Shown here piece after piece: positions 47,653 to 57,134 of a DNA stretch of 64,000 nt (the stretch's first letter is position 1; the number at the start of each line of letters is the position of its first letter). Source of the DNA: Aureobasidium sp. EXF-3400 (Eukaryota > Ascomycota > Dothideomycetes > Dothideales > Saccotheciaceae); the NCBI GenBank assembly GCA_024195585.1, contig SWBL01000055.1, forward strand, positions 62,001 to 126,000. The letters are read 5' to 3'. The notes under the pieces were generated by a model. It worked only from the letters and a program-made list of their open reading frames with translations. It was not told where the DNA came from and did not search any database. A program made the translations under genes and the position numbers.

Positions 47653-47725
47653 GCCTCTTTAGCTCAGTTGGTAGAGCGCGGCACTAGTAATGCCGAGGTC
47701 ACCGGTTCGACTCCGTTAGGAGGCA
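47653..47725 (+). tRNA. tRNA-Thr (anticodon AGU)
   Basis: A 73-nt cloverleaf folds without an intron. The acceptor stem is GCCTCTT/AGGAGGC with one T-G pair, the D stem is GCTC/GAGC, and the anticodon stem is CGGCA/TGCCG with loop CTAGTAA, anticodon AGT. The T stem is ACCGG/CCGTT, with one C-T mismatch at positions 50-64 where CCGGT would pair fully. The discriminator base is A. The internal promoter boxes (TAGCTCAGTTGG and GGTTCGACTCC) are intact. A TTTT run follows 30 nt downstream. Most likely functional despite the mismatch. Confidence 0.93.
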
Positions 47726-47755
47726 GCAGCTTGATATGACCTTGTCACACATGTC

Positions 47756-47759
47756 TTTT
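47756..47759 (+). terminator. Possible Pol III terminator of tRNA-Thr
   Basis: First run of four T on the coding strand after the tRNA gene, 30 nt past its 3' end. A longer T run follows near 47792 and could serve as backup. Confidence 0.4.
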
Positions 47760-49604
47760 GACCTGAGTGGGTCCATTCTCAGGGGTAGAAGATTTTTTTT
47801 GGCGATGTTTTGTACGAGTCAAGATTACACATCGTGCATAAATGCTTAGCGTCAGAATTTATGCAACTACCAGAAATCTTGGCATAACTCGAAGCCACTC
47901 CCGCTCGCTCCATGCCTCGTTCTTGTCTCTTGTGATCACACTCAGCCATCAACAAAGAAGCCTCCGATCACGGTGAGACGAAAGACGGCCGGAGATTCAA
48001 ACCTCCGAATATGGAAGGCGAGCTGATGGAGAAGTCCGGTATTTGATAGCAGTCGATTCCAACAGGCAAACACTACCCGGATACCACTGTCTGGCGCTTC
48101 GCTCTTCTCGCCTTCCAGATCTTGCATGTAGTTGTTGCACAACATGCACTCAAGCAGGAAGATCTTCAAATAATGAGGCTCTTCTAACAAAGATGCCTTG
48201 CAAAGACAGCCACCAGCTCGTGGTCTTCATCTTACCCCCACGCCTTCGTCGCGGTAGGAAGTCCGAGTTGCAGGATTTCGCGAGACCAACACCATCGCTG
48301 ATTGACTTGACTTTCTCTGGAAAGACAGCGAGTGTCCCCAGGAAGTCCGTCCTGTCGATCACCTTGGCTAGGCGCGCCTGAAACTAACATGTCACCGCAC
48401 CCCTTGGCGACTTAGCAGACGTCAAGACAATTCGCCCATTCCAACCCTCCACTTCAACCTCGATGTTACGAGCACATACGATGGATGTCTTGGAAGTACA
48501 CAAACCTCGGATTCGAGTAATATACCGAGGCTGACCAGCTGAGTTCGAGAGGCGTCCGTTCCATCTGCACCTGAAGCTTGCTTCATCGCTGGGCGACGCC
48601 AAACCGTGGCTTTTCTCGGACATGTTCTTACCAACATCCTTGCATCACGCGACTATGCAAACTGTTTGAGAAGGGCTCAAAAACAAATCTCCATGTCAAG
48701 AAGCCTCGGTAGGAGTTCGAGAGGGCAAGAGACACCATTGGCAAGCATACGAAGAGCTGGATCGAGAGCACGCTAAGTCACGGCTTTTGACGCCTCTCGC
48801 AAGACCATTCATCGGTCTCTCCACTGTTGCAAGGCAGAAGGGTAATATAACTCGGAAGAGTGTTTCCGAAAGTGCTGCAGATGCAGCTGACATGACCTTC
48901 TTAGCGATGGAAAGGAACCATTTGCTCTTTGCATACCACTTTCGGTCAAATCAGAGCCTCAAGAACGTCGACTACACAGCCTCTCGTTTTGAGATCTAGG
49001 TTACTCCTGAGTTCTCAATCTCGATACAGAAAAGTCAACAAACCGCGACCGAGGCAACTATCCTTTGCCTGCATGCATTAACGAGTCGCCAAGGTACACT
49101 TTTCCAAGGCCAAGGCTCTTGGTATCAATAATTTGACCGGTACAAAGCAAAAAGACAACTCCAGCCGTCTCTTTTCTCAGCCAAACGGTAGAGCCAAGAT
49201 CTCCTCCACACCGGGCTACCCCGCTTCTCCACAGCCCCCAGCTATTTCGAAAGGACTGTGCGTCTCGGCGGACTCTTTCCTTCCACATCCTCGATGTTTG
49301 GTCATGCGGTCTGTGTCACTAGTGTAAAGGCACCGCGGAGAGGAACACCAATGCTCGATCTAGAGTCGTCAATGGTTGTTTCTATGAGGCCTGTGAATAT
49401 TGTGTATGGTAAGTCAAGGTGTCGTTGATGTACTCTCCGAAAGTATGGCCTAGGACGGTCTAATCTCTTGGACTAACGTCGGCGTGAGCGACATGCCACA
49501 CGTGGCGCTCGTCGCTCTCCCGAACCATTTTGAGACTGAAACTTTACTCTACCTGCAAGCCGCCTTCTTGCGGGGTAAAACGATAGCAGGCTTGGCCAGG
49601 GCCA

Positions 49605-49612
49605 TATATAAA
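49605..49612 (+). promoter_or_regulatory. Probable TATA box of the MFS gene
   Basis: TATATAAA lies 83 bp upstream of the start codon, a typical distance. Such boxes often mark regulated fungal genes, which would suit a nutrient carrier. Confidence 0.5.
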
Positions 49613-49694
49613 CACTTGATCGTTCTACAGAGATTAATCCTGCAACTCCTTATCAGTACCTTATACAACTCTTGGCTCGCCATATCAGCCCATC

Positions 49695-51296
49695 ATGGCA
49701 CACCGCACTGACGAGAAGGAGCTCGAAATCAACTACCTGGAGCAAGTGGACACTGTTGGAGATGCAGAGTCTGACAAGGTCAACGATGCACGAATCTCAG
49801 CATTCACACCAGAGGAACAGAAGAAGATCATCCGAAGAATCGATCGTCGATTGGTCTTGACTCTTGGTTTCCTCTACTGTGTCAGTTTGATGGACCGTAC
49901 CAACACTGGTATCGCCGTCGTAGCGGGCATGGGTGTCGACCTTCTTCTCATCAAAGACCGATACTCAATCATCGTGCTCGTCTTCTTTATCCCCTACATC
50001 TTCTTCCAGCCTCCGGCAACAGTCATCCTTCGCAAGATTGGTCCTCGCGCTTTCTTGCCTACAATCACCCTGCTTTGGGGAATCGCCATGATTGGCATGG
50101 CTTTCGTCAAGACTTGGACACAGTTGATCCCAATGAGAATCCTGTTGGGTATCTTCGAGGCTGGCTTCTTCCCTGGTTGTGCATACCTTTTGTCGACATG
50201 GTACCCCAGATACATGCTCCAGAAGCGTAATGCCGTATTCTACCTAATCGGCTCTCTTTCATCTGCCTTCTCGGGTATCCTCGCCTACGGATTCAGTCAG
50301 ATGGCTGGTCTGGGCGTTGGCGAAGGGCTTGGAGCTCACTACGGACCCACCAAGGCCCACCCTACCGCACCCAAGGGCATTGCACCTGGTCTCGCAGGCT
50401 GGCGCTGGATCTTTATCATGCAGTAAGTGTTAATTACTACATGTCATTGTTACTATCGATACTAACGAGGCTTCAGGGGTCTCATCACTTGCATTCTCGC
50501 CATCGGCGCATACTTCACCATTGTCAACTTCCCTGAGAAGGCAGCACACGTCAGCTTCGGCCCGAAGTTCCTCACCCAGAAGGAGGTTGACTTCGTCGTT
50601 GCAACCATCGAAAAGGATCGTCATGATGCCACTCTTGAGGAGTTCAAAATTGGCCAATATCTCAAGTGCGCCGCCGACCTCAAGGTATGGGCCTTTGCAG
50701 CCCTCTTCGGCCTCACGACGACAGTGACCTACGCCATCGCTTATTTCCTCCCGATTATCCTTGAAGTAGGCATGGGTTTCAACAAGCGTGATGCACAATG
50801 CTTGATTGCACCTCCCTACGTCCTCGCGGCGATGGTGACATTTTTGTTCGCCTGGTACGCCGACAAGTACCGCATTCGCTCTCCCTTCATCATCGCAAAC
50901 GCCTGCCTTATGATCATCGGCCTTGGATGTCTTGGCTTCGCAAAGTCTGTCGCTGTCCGCTACTTTGGAGTTTTCCTTGCCACCGCTGGCTGCAACGCCA
51001 ATGTCCCTGCTGTTCTCACCTGGCAAGCCAACAACATCCGTGGACAATGGAAGCGTGCTCTCACCTCCGCTACCCTTGTTGGTGCTGGCGGCATCGGTGG
51101 AATTATTGGCTCGACTGTGTTCCGCAAGCAGGACCAGCCCGGCTACCGTCCTGGTATCTATGCTACTCTTGGAGCCAGTGTGTTGATTATCATAATTTCT
51201 TTGCTGTTGGACCTCAAGTTCTACCGCGCCAACAAGAGAGCTGCTGCTGGTGGCAAGGTTATCGAGGGTCTTCACGGTTTCAGATACACTTTGTAA
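49695..51296 (+). CDS. MFS carrier, allantoate permease (ACS) family
   Basis: Twelve-helix plasma-membrane symporter of the anion:cation symporter group, which includes Dal5 (allantoate) and related nicotinate and vitamin carriers. Exons 49695-50422 and 50477-51296 encode 515 aa; the 54-nt intron has GTAAGT and ACTAAC signals. The hydrophilic N terminus leads into FLYCVSLMDRTNTGIAVVAG, the family's first helix. RILLGIFEAGFFPGCAYLLS and LSTWYPRYMLQKRNAVFY are the diagnostic helix-4 to loop segments. A central loop (PEKAAHVSFGPKFLTQKEV) separates the halves. The second half has NANVPAVLTWQANNIRGQWK, also typical. Substrate cannot be predicted from sequence. Confidence 0.93.
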
Positions 51297-52300
51297 ATTT
51301 CTGAAGCCTCTTGAGGCCTCGAGGTTTTGTTTATACAAGGGGTCACCCTGATGTCTATACTTGTATGTAATCACGAATTTCTTTGATTTTGCCAACACAC
51401 GCTGCTCATGCTCTCCAATACAAATTTGATGTGTCGAACTTATTGCACTGTCTGGAAACAAGTCTTGCAGGCAATCTATGTAAGCTAATGGCACGCCGGA
51501 TATACTTAATGCATACGAACCACAACAAAGCCAATAGTCAAGAGTGATCTGCCGATTCTGGATGCATAAGCATCGTACACCATACAGTGTCTATCAACCC
51601 GAACGCAAGAACTGGGAACAAAGCGTTGCATCTGCACGTTTGCACCTTCCTCTACATATATATCTATCTTCCTGCTCCCAAGTTACCGTCGACTGAAGCC
51701 TTCCACCTTCTTCCTACTTCCCGGTTGAAATTGATAATCTTCTTCGCACCTCTCCCCATTGTCCTTGACTTCAAGTGTCCCAGAGACTGATCCATTACTT
51801 TGCTGTGGAGTTGTAGAAAAATGATCAGTTGACTTCGCTTCGATGGCAGGGTTTGGCTTCTACTCACTAACAGATGACAAGATTAGAACTTATCGCTTTT
51901 CTGGTGTCTCATTCCCCTCTTCAGCGCATCGAGAAATTTCGATGCTTGTCGAAGAATAATGATGAAGACGACGAGAGGATTGATGTTGACAACAAACCGC
52001 GACTTTTGGCCAGTCCCGGCTGAATGTTGCTTTCCGATCGCTCTACCTTTCTCTTTTTCAACCCTTTTACTCGCGTTCAATAGCGATCACATAATTGGCA
52101 TGCATCACGTTCAAAGCACTTGCGTGACCTGAAATGGACATAGCATCAACAATAGAAACACGAATGTCCCAAGAATGGTTTCATCATCACCGCCTTGGCA
52201 CAACTTTGCCGACCTCGGAGGAACACCTTCCTCAACGCAACATATCAACTTTGTATACCACTTTCAAGCATAGACATCACATTTCAGCAAATCAACAAGA
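51297..52300. other. Intergenic region between MFS carrier and esterase
   Basis: One kilobase with the carrier 3' UTR and the esterase promoter. No frame carries recognisable features. Confidence 0.45.
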
Positions 52301-53170
52301 ATGTCCAATCCCACCGGAACACCTATCACCCTCCCAAACGCAATACAACACGACCTCACAAACCCCTCAACCGGCCTCAACTACCGCATCCAAATCTCCT
52401 GGCCCTTGAACTGGGACCGCACAAAACAGCTCCGAGACTCCAAGATCCCAGTCATCTATATCCTAGATGGCAATGCTCTATTCCTCACTGCAACTGAAAT
52501 CCTATGGCGAAGCTACAGCAATAGCTTCTATCAAGGTGGTGGCATTGTAGTGGGCATAGGATATCAAAATGTTCCTACGGAAAGTGGGAGTCTGTATAGC
52601 AGCCAGAGGAATATGGATCTGACGTTGAGTGAGCATGAGGTACATGCTGGATTGGGTGGTGCAGATACTTTTCTCGAATTCATTGGTCAGGAAGTGAGAC
52701 CTTTGGCGAGGAAGCAATTCGCGGACATCAGTATTGGCAAGGAAGCTATTTTCGGGCACTCGTTTGGAGGATTGTGTGTTTTGCATGCTTTGTTCAGCAA
52801 ACAGGGAGGTGCGTTCGATGCATACTTTGCAGCCAGTCCTTCGATATGGTGGGATTCGAAGATCGTCGAAGAAGGCAAGGAGTTCTGCAGCCGCGAAGGG
52901 TCAGAGATGGAGTGTTCTTTACAACTGTCCTATGGATCTCTGGAGGCCAAGCCGAAACAACATCACTCGGAATCGGATATCGAATTTGAGGAGAGAGGAA
53001 AGCTCTGTGCAGAACGCAAGATGGGAGAGAATGCTGTTGCGATGGAGAAGCTGCTGCAAGAAAGCAAGAAGCTGAAGAATTTGTCCATTGTCGAGTTCGA
53101 AGATGAGGATCATTGCACCGTCACGACTCCCGCGTTGCTCAGGGCCTTGAGCACGTTTCTGGACCACTGA
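52301..53170 (+). CDS. Alpha/beta-hydrolase esterase, IroE/Fes-like
   Basis: Single-exon gene, 289 aa, of the putative esterase family (PF00756 type) with members that cleave siderophore esters. The nucleophile elbow is GHSFGG with S154. YILDGNALF (about 53-61) precedes it, as in IroE-like enzymes. YFAASPSIWWD follows it, a block shared by this subgroup. The likely catalytic His is H271 in EDEDHCT. There is no signal peptide, so it is probably cytosolic. Fungal homologues include enzymes suspected to hydrolyse siderophores after uptake; that role is inference, and no siderophore gene lies nearby. It converges on the cysteine-rich gene with 285 bp between. Confidence 0.85.
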   Translation: MSNPTGTPITLPNAIQHDLTNPSTGLNYRIQISWPLNWDRTKQLRDSKIPVIYILDGNALFLTATEILWRSYSNSFYQGGGIVVGIGYQNVPTESGSLYSSQRNMDLTLSEHEVHAGLGGADTFLEFIGQEVRPLARKQFADISIGKEAIFGHSFGGLCVLHALFSKQGGAFDAYFAASPSIWWDSKIVEEGKEFCSREGSEMECSLQLSYGSLEAKPKQHHSESDIEFEERGKLCAERKMGENAVAMEKLLQESKKLKNLSIVEFEDEDHCTVTTPALLRALSTFLDH

Positions 53171-53345
53171 AAACTGTTGGATATCCTTCTGACTGCATTC
53201 CCTGTCAGAGGTCTCCTTCCCGTCTGCTAAGTCTACGACTCCTGCGCTTCTTTCACAAAGGTTCAGAGCGACGTCCTCGCTATGAAAATGCAGAAAAGTT
53301 TCCTGACCAGAGACGTATCCACAGAAGGTCCATGGGTTGTTGTCT

Positions 53346-53387
53346 CTCGATGGATACTATTCTATTTCCTAGAAGTATTGTGCATTT
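53346..53387 (+). repeat. Copy B of the short dispersed repeat
   Basis: Same paired words (ctcgatggatact, 19 nt, ttgtgcattt) as at 33671-33712. It sits between the esterase and the cysteine-rich gene. Confidence 0.5.
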
Positions 53388-53455
53388 TTATGGCTATATG
53401 CGTTATATACCTTGGCACGCAGAGGAGATGCCTTTGAGATGGCACAAGATCCCTT

Positions 53456-55027
53456 TTAGTCTCTCAACCATTGACCAGACGGATCCGCATCTTCACCTGA
53501 TCCGATGTCGAAGCACCCACATGAGCATACCTCATCATGAGATCGCATCAAGAAATCAATCATGTGCCTGGTTATCCTTTTGTTCAGATGATACCAGCTC
53601 ACTCGGCATCCACCTGGTCCTCCGGGTTTCCGCCAGGTCTGGAAGTCGCATGCGCATCTGTTGTAGTTTGTCGATCGATGACCCCTCATGACGGAAGTAA
53701 TTTCCATGCAAACCTCTCGGATGATTTGCTCGTTCCTTCCCTTGCGAGGCTTCATCTTGCAGGTAAAGAAGAAATCTGGTCGACCATCGGATTGTCGCTC
53801 GCTGACACCGTACTGATGCCAGATGTCGTCGCCATGCTTGACCATTCGCGTCCAGTAGGAATCTATTGAGCTGGCCCCTGCAGCAAATTCCCACGCTTGA
53901 TCCGGAGTGTCCCTTTGTATGTCGAGCTCCCGATGCCTGGCTTGCCTCTTTGTTCGTCTGCGAGGCTGTGGAGTTCCGGAAGTATCGTCGACGATGGGTG
54001 TTCCAAATGCGTCAATGTGAAAGCACCTGCACGAACAAGCCTCATCATGCCTCCTCATCTGATGGAGGAAGAGAGCGCGCGACGAACTGAATATGCTAGC
54101 CGGGCATCCGGTCCGCTTCCCTTCGACATGCCGGAAGTCACAGACACTGCATTCTGCATTTTTGGCAGTACGGTGCAATTTCAATGCCAAAGCCACGTAC
54201 TTGCAAATCTCTGTGACATCGTATTGAGCATAGCCTGCTCGCGGCATCATTTTGCAGGTGAACAAGAGATCTGGTACCTCGCCAGAGCGGCAACCTCCCG
54301 GATTCATGTTGATTCCACATTGGAGTTGGAATCCACCGCGTTTTTCGATTGTGCGAAACCAGTAGAACTGACCCTGTTGGACCTCCGACTTCCATGCTGG
54401 TTCGAATGAGCGGGATTGGGATACCCCAGTCCCCCGTGGAGTGCCTCCAAAGGTCGTAGGCGTGGAAAGTTCTGGGTGTGGTAGAAAGTGGACATCGAAG
54501 CATTTACACGAACAGGCCAAATCATGTCGGGCCATAGAATACCTGAGTTGATGGCCAGAAATGCTCGGTACGCAACTACGTCCACCGGTCTGTACGTGCT
54601 GTACCGCGCAATCTAGACAGTCGCAACGATGGACTTTCAGATCCATAACAGTACCTTCACAGAGTGTTCTGATGGCTTCCTCGTTATACCCCTCGCGAGG
54701 CTTCATACCGCAGGTGAAGAAGGCTCTCCCATTTCCAGCCCAAGGAATGGCGTTGTTTCTCTCGAAGCTGTATTGATACCAGATTTGACCGCGTCGTTTG
54801 ACGATACGGGACCAAGAACCTTGGTTGTGATTTGGTATCCATTCACCTACGTAGGATTCGGTATCTAGGGTGGAATATGGTGGCGGTAGTTGAGTGTTGG
54901 CGTTATCCTGAGATGGGATATCGCGCGAATGTGAATTGCTAGTTGGCTCGTATGCAGGAGGATTCCCTTGATGATTGCAACAGCATGGCTGAGATGCAGT
55001 AAAACCGGTATTGTTGTTGAGGTCCAT
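53456..55027 (-). CDS. Unrecognised protein with three copies of a Cys/His module
   Basis: Single-exon gene, 523 aa, starting at the ATG at 55027. Residues 1-65 are Asn/Pro/Ser-rich, with CCC near 15. Three copies of a module of about 110-120 residues follow, at about 71-179, 220-338 and 390-508. Each has a W-x-R start (SWSRIVKRRG, YWFRTIEKRG, YWTRMVKHGD). Each then has FTC-x-M-x-PR-x-G (FFTCGMKPREG, LFTCKMMPRAG, FFTCKMKPRKG), a lone Cys in a helix, a C-x(1-2)-C pair, another Cys, and an end block HD-x-x-CSC-x-CF (RHDLACSCKCF, RHDEACSCRCF, SHDEVCSCGCF). The eight conserved Cys plus His per module suggest a zinc-binding or disulfide-rich fold. I know no family with this pattern. No signal peptide or membrane helix is seen, so an intracellular metal-binding role is the better guess. 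Confidence 0.8.
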   Translation of the reverse strand: MDLNNNTGFTASQPCCCNHQGNPPAYEPTSNSHSRDIPSQDNANTQLPPPYSTLDTESYVGEWIPNHNQGSWSRIVKRRGQIWYQYSFERNNAIPWAGNGRAFFTCGMKPREGYNEEAIRTLCEGTVMDLKVHRCDCLDCAVQHVQTGGRSCVPSISGHQLRYSMARHDLACSCKCFDVHFLPHPELSTPTTFGGTPRGTGVSQSRSFEPAWKSEVQQGQFYWFRTIEKRGGFQLQCGINMNPGGCRSGEVPDLLFTCKMMPRAGYAQYDVTEICKYVALALKLHRTAKNAECSVCDFRHVEGKRTGCPASIFSSSRALFLHQMRRHDEACSCRCFHIDAFGTPIVDDTSGTPQPRRRTKRQARHRELDIQRDTPDQAWEFAAGASSIDSYWTRMVKHGDDIWHQYGVSERQSDGRPDFFFTCKMKPRKGRNEQIIREVCMEITSVMRGHRSTNYNRCACDFQTWRKPGGPGGCRVSWYHLNKRITRHMIDFLMRSHDEVCSCGCFDIGSGEDADPSGQWLRD

Positions 55028-55631
55028 ATCGTTGTGTTGCAAATGTTCACTTGGAAGAATGTGTTCGGGAAGAGGAGAAGTCGAGGTTTGGAAGATGCAG
55101 AAGATATGTCATGTATCTATGCAGTGAGCAAGTTTGAGTGTAGTAGTTCGGTTCAGTCGGGATTCAGAGTTTATGCCACGTGGGTAATGGTCACCAGAGG
55201 TTAGAGCTCCCAATAGCTTCCAGAGCAATAACAGATTGTGAACAGGCACCAGTGCTGCGAGAGTCTTGATCCATCCGCTGAGAGCCTTTGGATATGTCAA
55301 TCTCTAGATTATCTCACCGGAGGTAACGTTCCTGAACACACATTTGTGCATTGCGATGGCACCAGTCACACCATGTCAGTGCTGAGAGATCTAGTAGAGT
55401 ACTATACCAGGCAGAGGACGCTGCTTCCTCGTAGCAGACCCCGAGAGGAGATCAGCATCGCAATGCAAAAAGGTGTCCCAAAGTTGTTGCCATCCGCTGA
55501 GAGCCCCTTTTTTCCACCACGGATTTTGGGCTCTCACTGGAGGCATGCAGGAATAGAAAACATCGTGCATTTTTACAAGCACATTAACATGAGCAAGTGC
55601 AGAAGAGATGAAGCATACTACTGTCATACGG
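55028..55631. other. Promoter side of the cysteine-rich gene and 3' flank of Hus1
   Basis: About 600 bp between two minus-strand genes. A CACGTG E-box lies at 55178, some 150 bp upstream of the cysteine-rich start codon. A partial third copy of the dispersed repeat is at 55554-55576. No coding frame is convincing. Confidence 0.45.
55554..55576 (+). repeat. Partial copy C of the short dispersed repeat
   Basis: tagaaaacatcgtgcatttttac resembles the right half of copy B (tagaagtattgtgcattttta). Copies B and C lie on either side of the cysteine-rich gene. The match is short and may be chance. Confidence 0.3.
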
Positions 55632-56935
55632 CTATTGACTGTACGAACTGATATAGTATGTAATCACCGACTCTGGCCCAGCCGCATCCTCATTCGTGAG
55701 ATAGACGTATAATATCAGTGCATGCTCATCGCAAAAGCCTGAGAAGTGTCAACATAAAGCTTCATGAGCAATGAGGATGGAACTTACAGGCGATAACTCT
55801 TCCGCCCACTCTTCCGATACCCAATACCTTGCCCCAGTCCTTGCCATCCAATCTCACCACTGCCCAGCCTTCGTCACTGATACCCTCGGGATCACCTCGT
55901 GTCCGCATTCGAGTACTTGGGTGTCGTGCGATACCTTCTTCACCGCCTTCAATCGTCTGAGGATCCAACTCTGGGTTACTCAGCCCTGTCCACCTTGAGC
56001 TGATGTCCATGGCGTCAGTCTTCAGTCTCAGTCTCAAGCATCCATGCATGTTTGCGCTCAACTCCAGTTTTGGTGTCCGTGCTGTGTTACCTCGAAAGCC
56101 TGTTGAACCATTTGGCGTTTTTGTGCTCGAGACGGCGAGCTTGGTGAAGCGATCGGAGATGGATTTGAGCTGTAGTAGAGGTGGGAGCGCGATGTGAACG
56201 TCCGGCTCTCTAGACCGGGGTTCATTGAGGCCCGATACGACGGCCGGCGAAAGGACTTTGATGGGTATGTCTTGGGTAATGATGGTTTCTCTGTTCGGGC
56301 GATCGTAGGCAGGCTCGTCGACCTCGTCGGTGGGGAACAGGTTGCCGTACTCGTCGCCTGGAGGCAAGCCTGGGTTGTAACCATACTCGTCCTGTGCGGC
56401 GCTTTGCGTTACCGGTTTTGGTGCGCCGGCGAATATGGCTGTTGTGATTGTCAAGGAAAGAAGTGGGATGTTGTTTTTCTTGGTCAGGCGGATCGATGCA
56501 TGGCTGGCATTCTGAGCAGACTTCAGCGCTCGGTGGAGGTTCTGTAATGGCACTTCGAGGTTGATCGTATTGTTTTCTGCTGCAGACTGGATGGTGTATG
56601 TTTCGAATATTTGATCCTTCTCAGGATTAGTCTCATGCAACGCATGGTCACATCGCAGAGGATATACTGACAATCTCAAGTGCACTAGTTAGAGGTCAGA
56701 TTCAAAGGAGAAGACTTTTTGTGATCGCTAGACTTACGCCCATACTGATGAGCCTTGATCAGGGATTACAGTGAAACGGACATCTTCATTGCTCAATTTG
56801 ACCCATGCGACTGGACCCAATGATGCAAGTGAAGCTGTCAATTCTGGTAAAACATCAGCACTTGTTATTTCCTGCGCGTTGTCTAATCTTACTTGTAAAG
56901 ACATTATTGTTCTGTATATCTGCTCGGAAACGCAT
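55632..56935 (-). CDS. HUS1: Checkpoint clamp subunit Hus1
   Basis: Subunit of the Rad9-Rad1-Hus1 ring that is loaded at DNA damage and activates the checkpoint kinase. My exon map on the minus strand is 56935-56893, 56843-56738, 56684-56672, 56616-55788 and 55738-55632, giving 365 aa. Exon 1 (43 nt) gives MRFRADIQNNNVFT, the family N terminus. Exon 2 gives KLTASLASLGPVAWVKLS and FTVIPDQGSSVWA. Exon 3 is a 13-nt microexon supplying ALEI, so the join reads VWAALEIDQIFETYTIQSAA, close to other Hus1 proteins. Exon 4 has EVPLQNLHRALKSAQNAS and KNNIPLLSLTI. Exon 5 gives CFCDEHALILYVYLTNED and ends SYSQ, the usual last strands. Introns are 49, 53, 55 and 49 nt. Each junction is phase-consistent; the microexon is the one that most needs cDNA. 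Confidence 0.9.
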
Positions 56936-57134
56936 CTTGATTGTTCTGCTAAATTCAAGATGAAAGTGAACGCCACATTGATGGTCGAAGAATTGGAGCT
57001 TTGGCCGAGAGTGGGACGTGTCTCAGGCAGCGTCATCAAGCGCGAGATCACGTGCGTCAAATCCATATCGGGAAGGATCATAATCTTTCGTTCTATCTCC
57101 AAGTCGTGCATGTCTTTTCTATACATTAAATCAA

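Larger units (their letters stand above)
47726..49694. other. Intergenic region upstream of the MFS carrier
   Basis: Two kilobases between the tRNA and the MFS gene. Frames on both strands are short and overlapping; the longest (48043-48381) shows no motif. The right end is the promoter of the carrier and includes a TATA box. Confidence 0.45.

Noticed and set aside
50430..51494. 354-codon minus-strand frame
   Set aside because: Antisense to the second exon of the MFS carrier and without motif of its own.
52301..55027. Idea that esterase and cysteine-rich gene form a metabolite or siderophore cluster
   Set aside because: No synthetase, acyltransferase or siderophore carrier is nearby; the genes are merely convergent.
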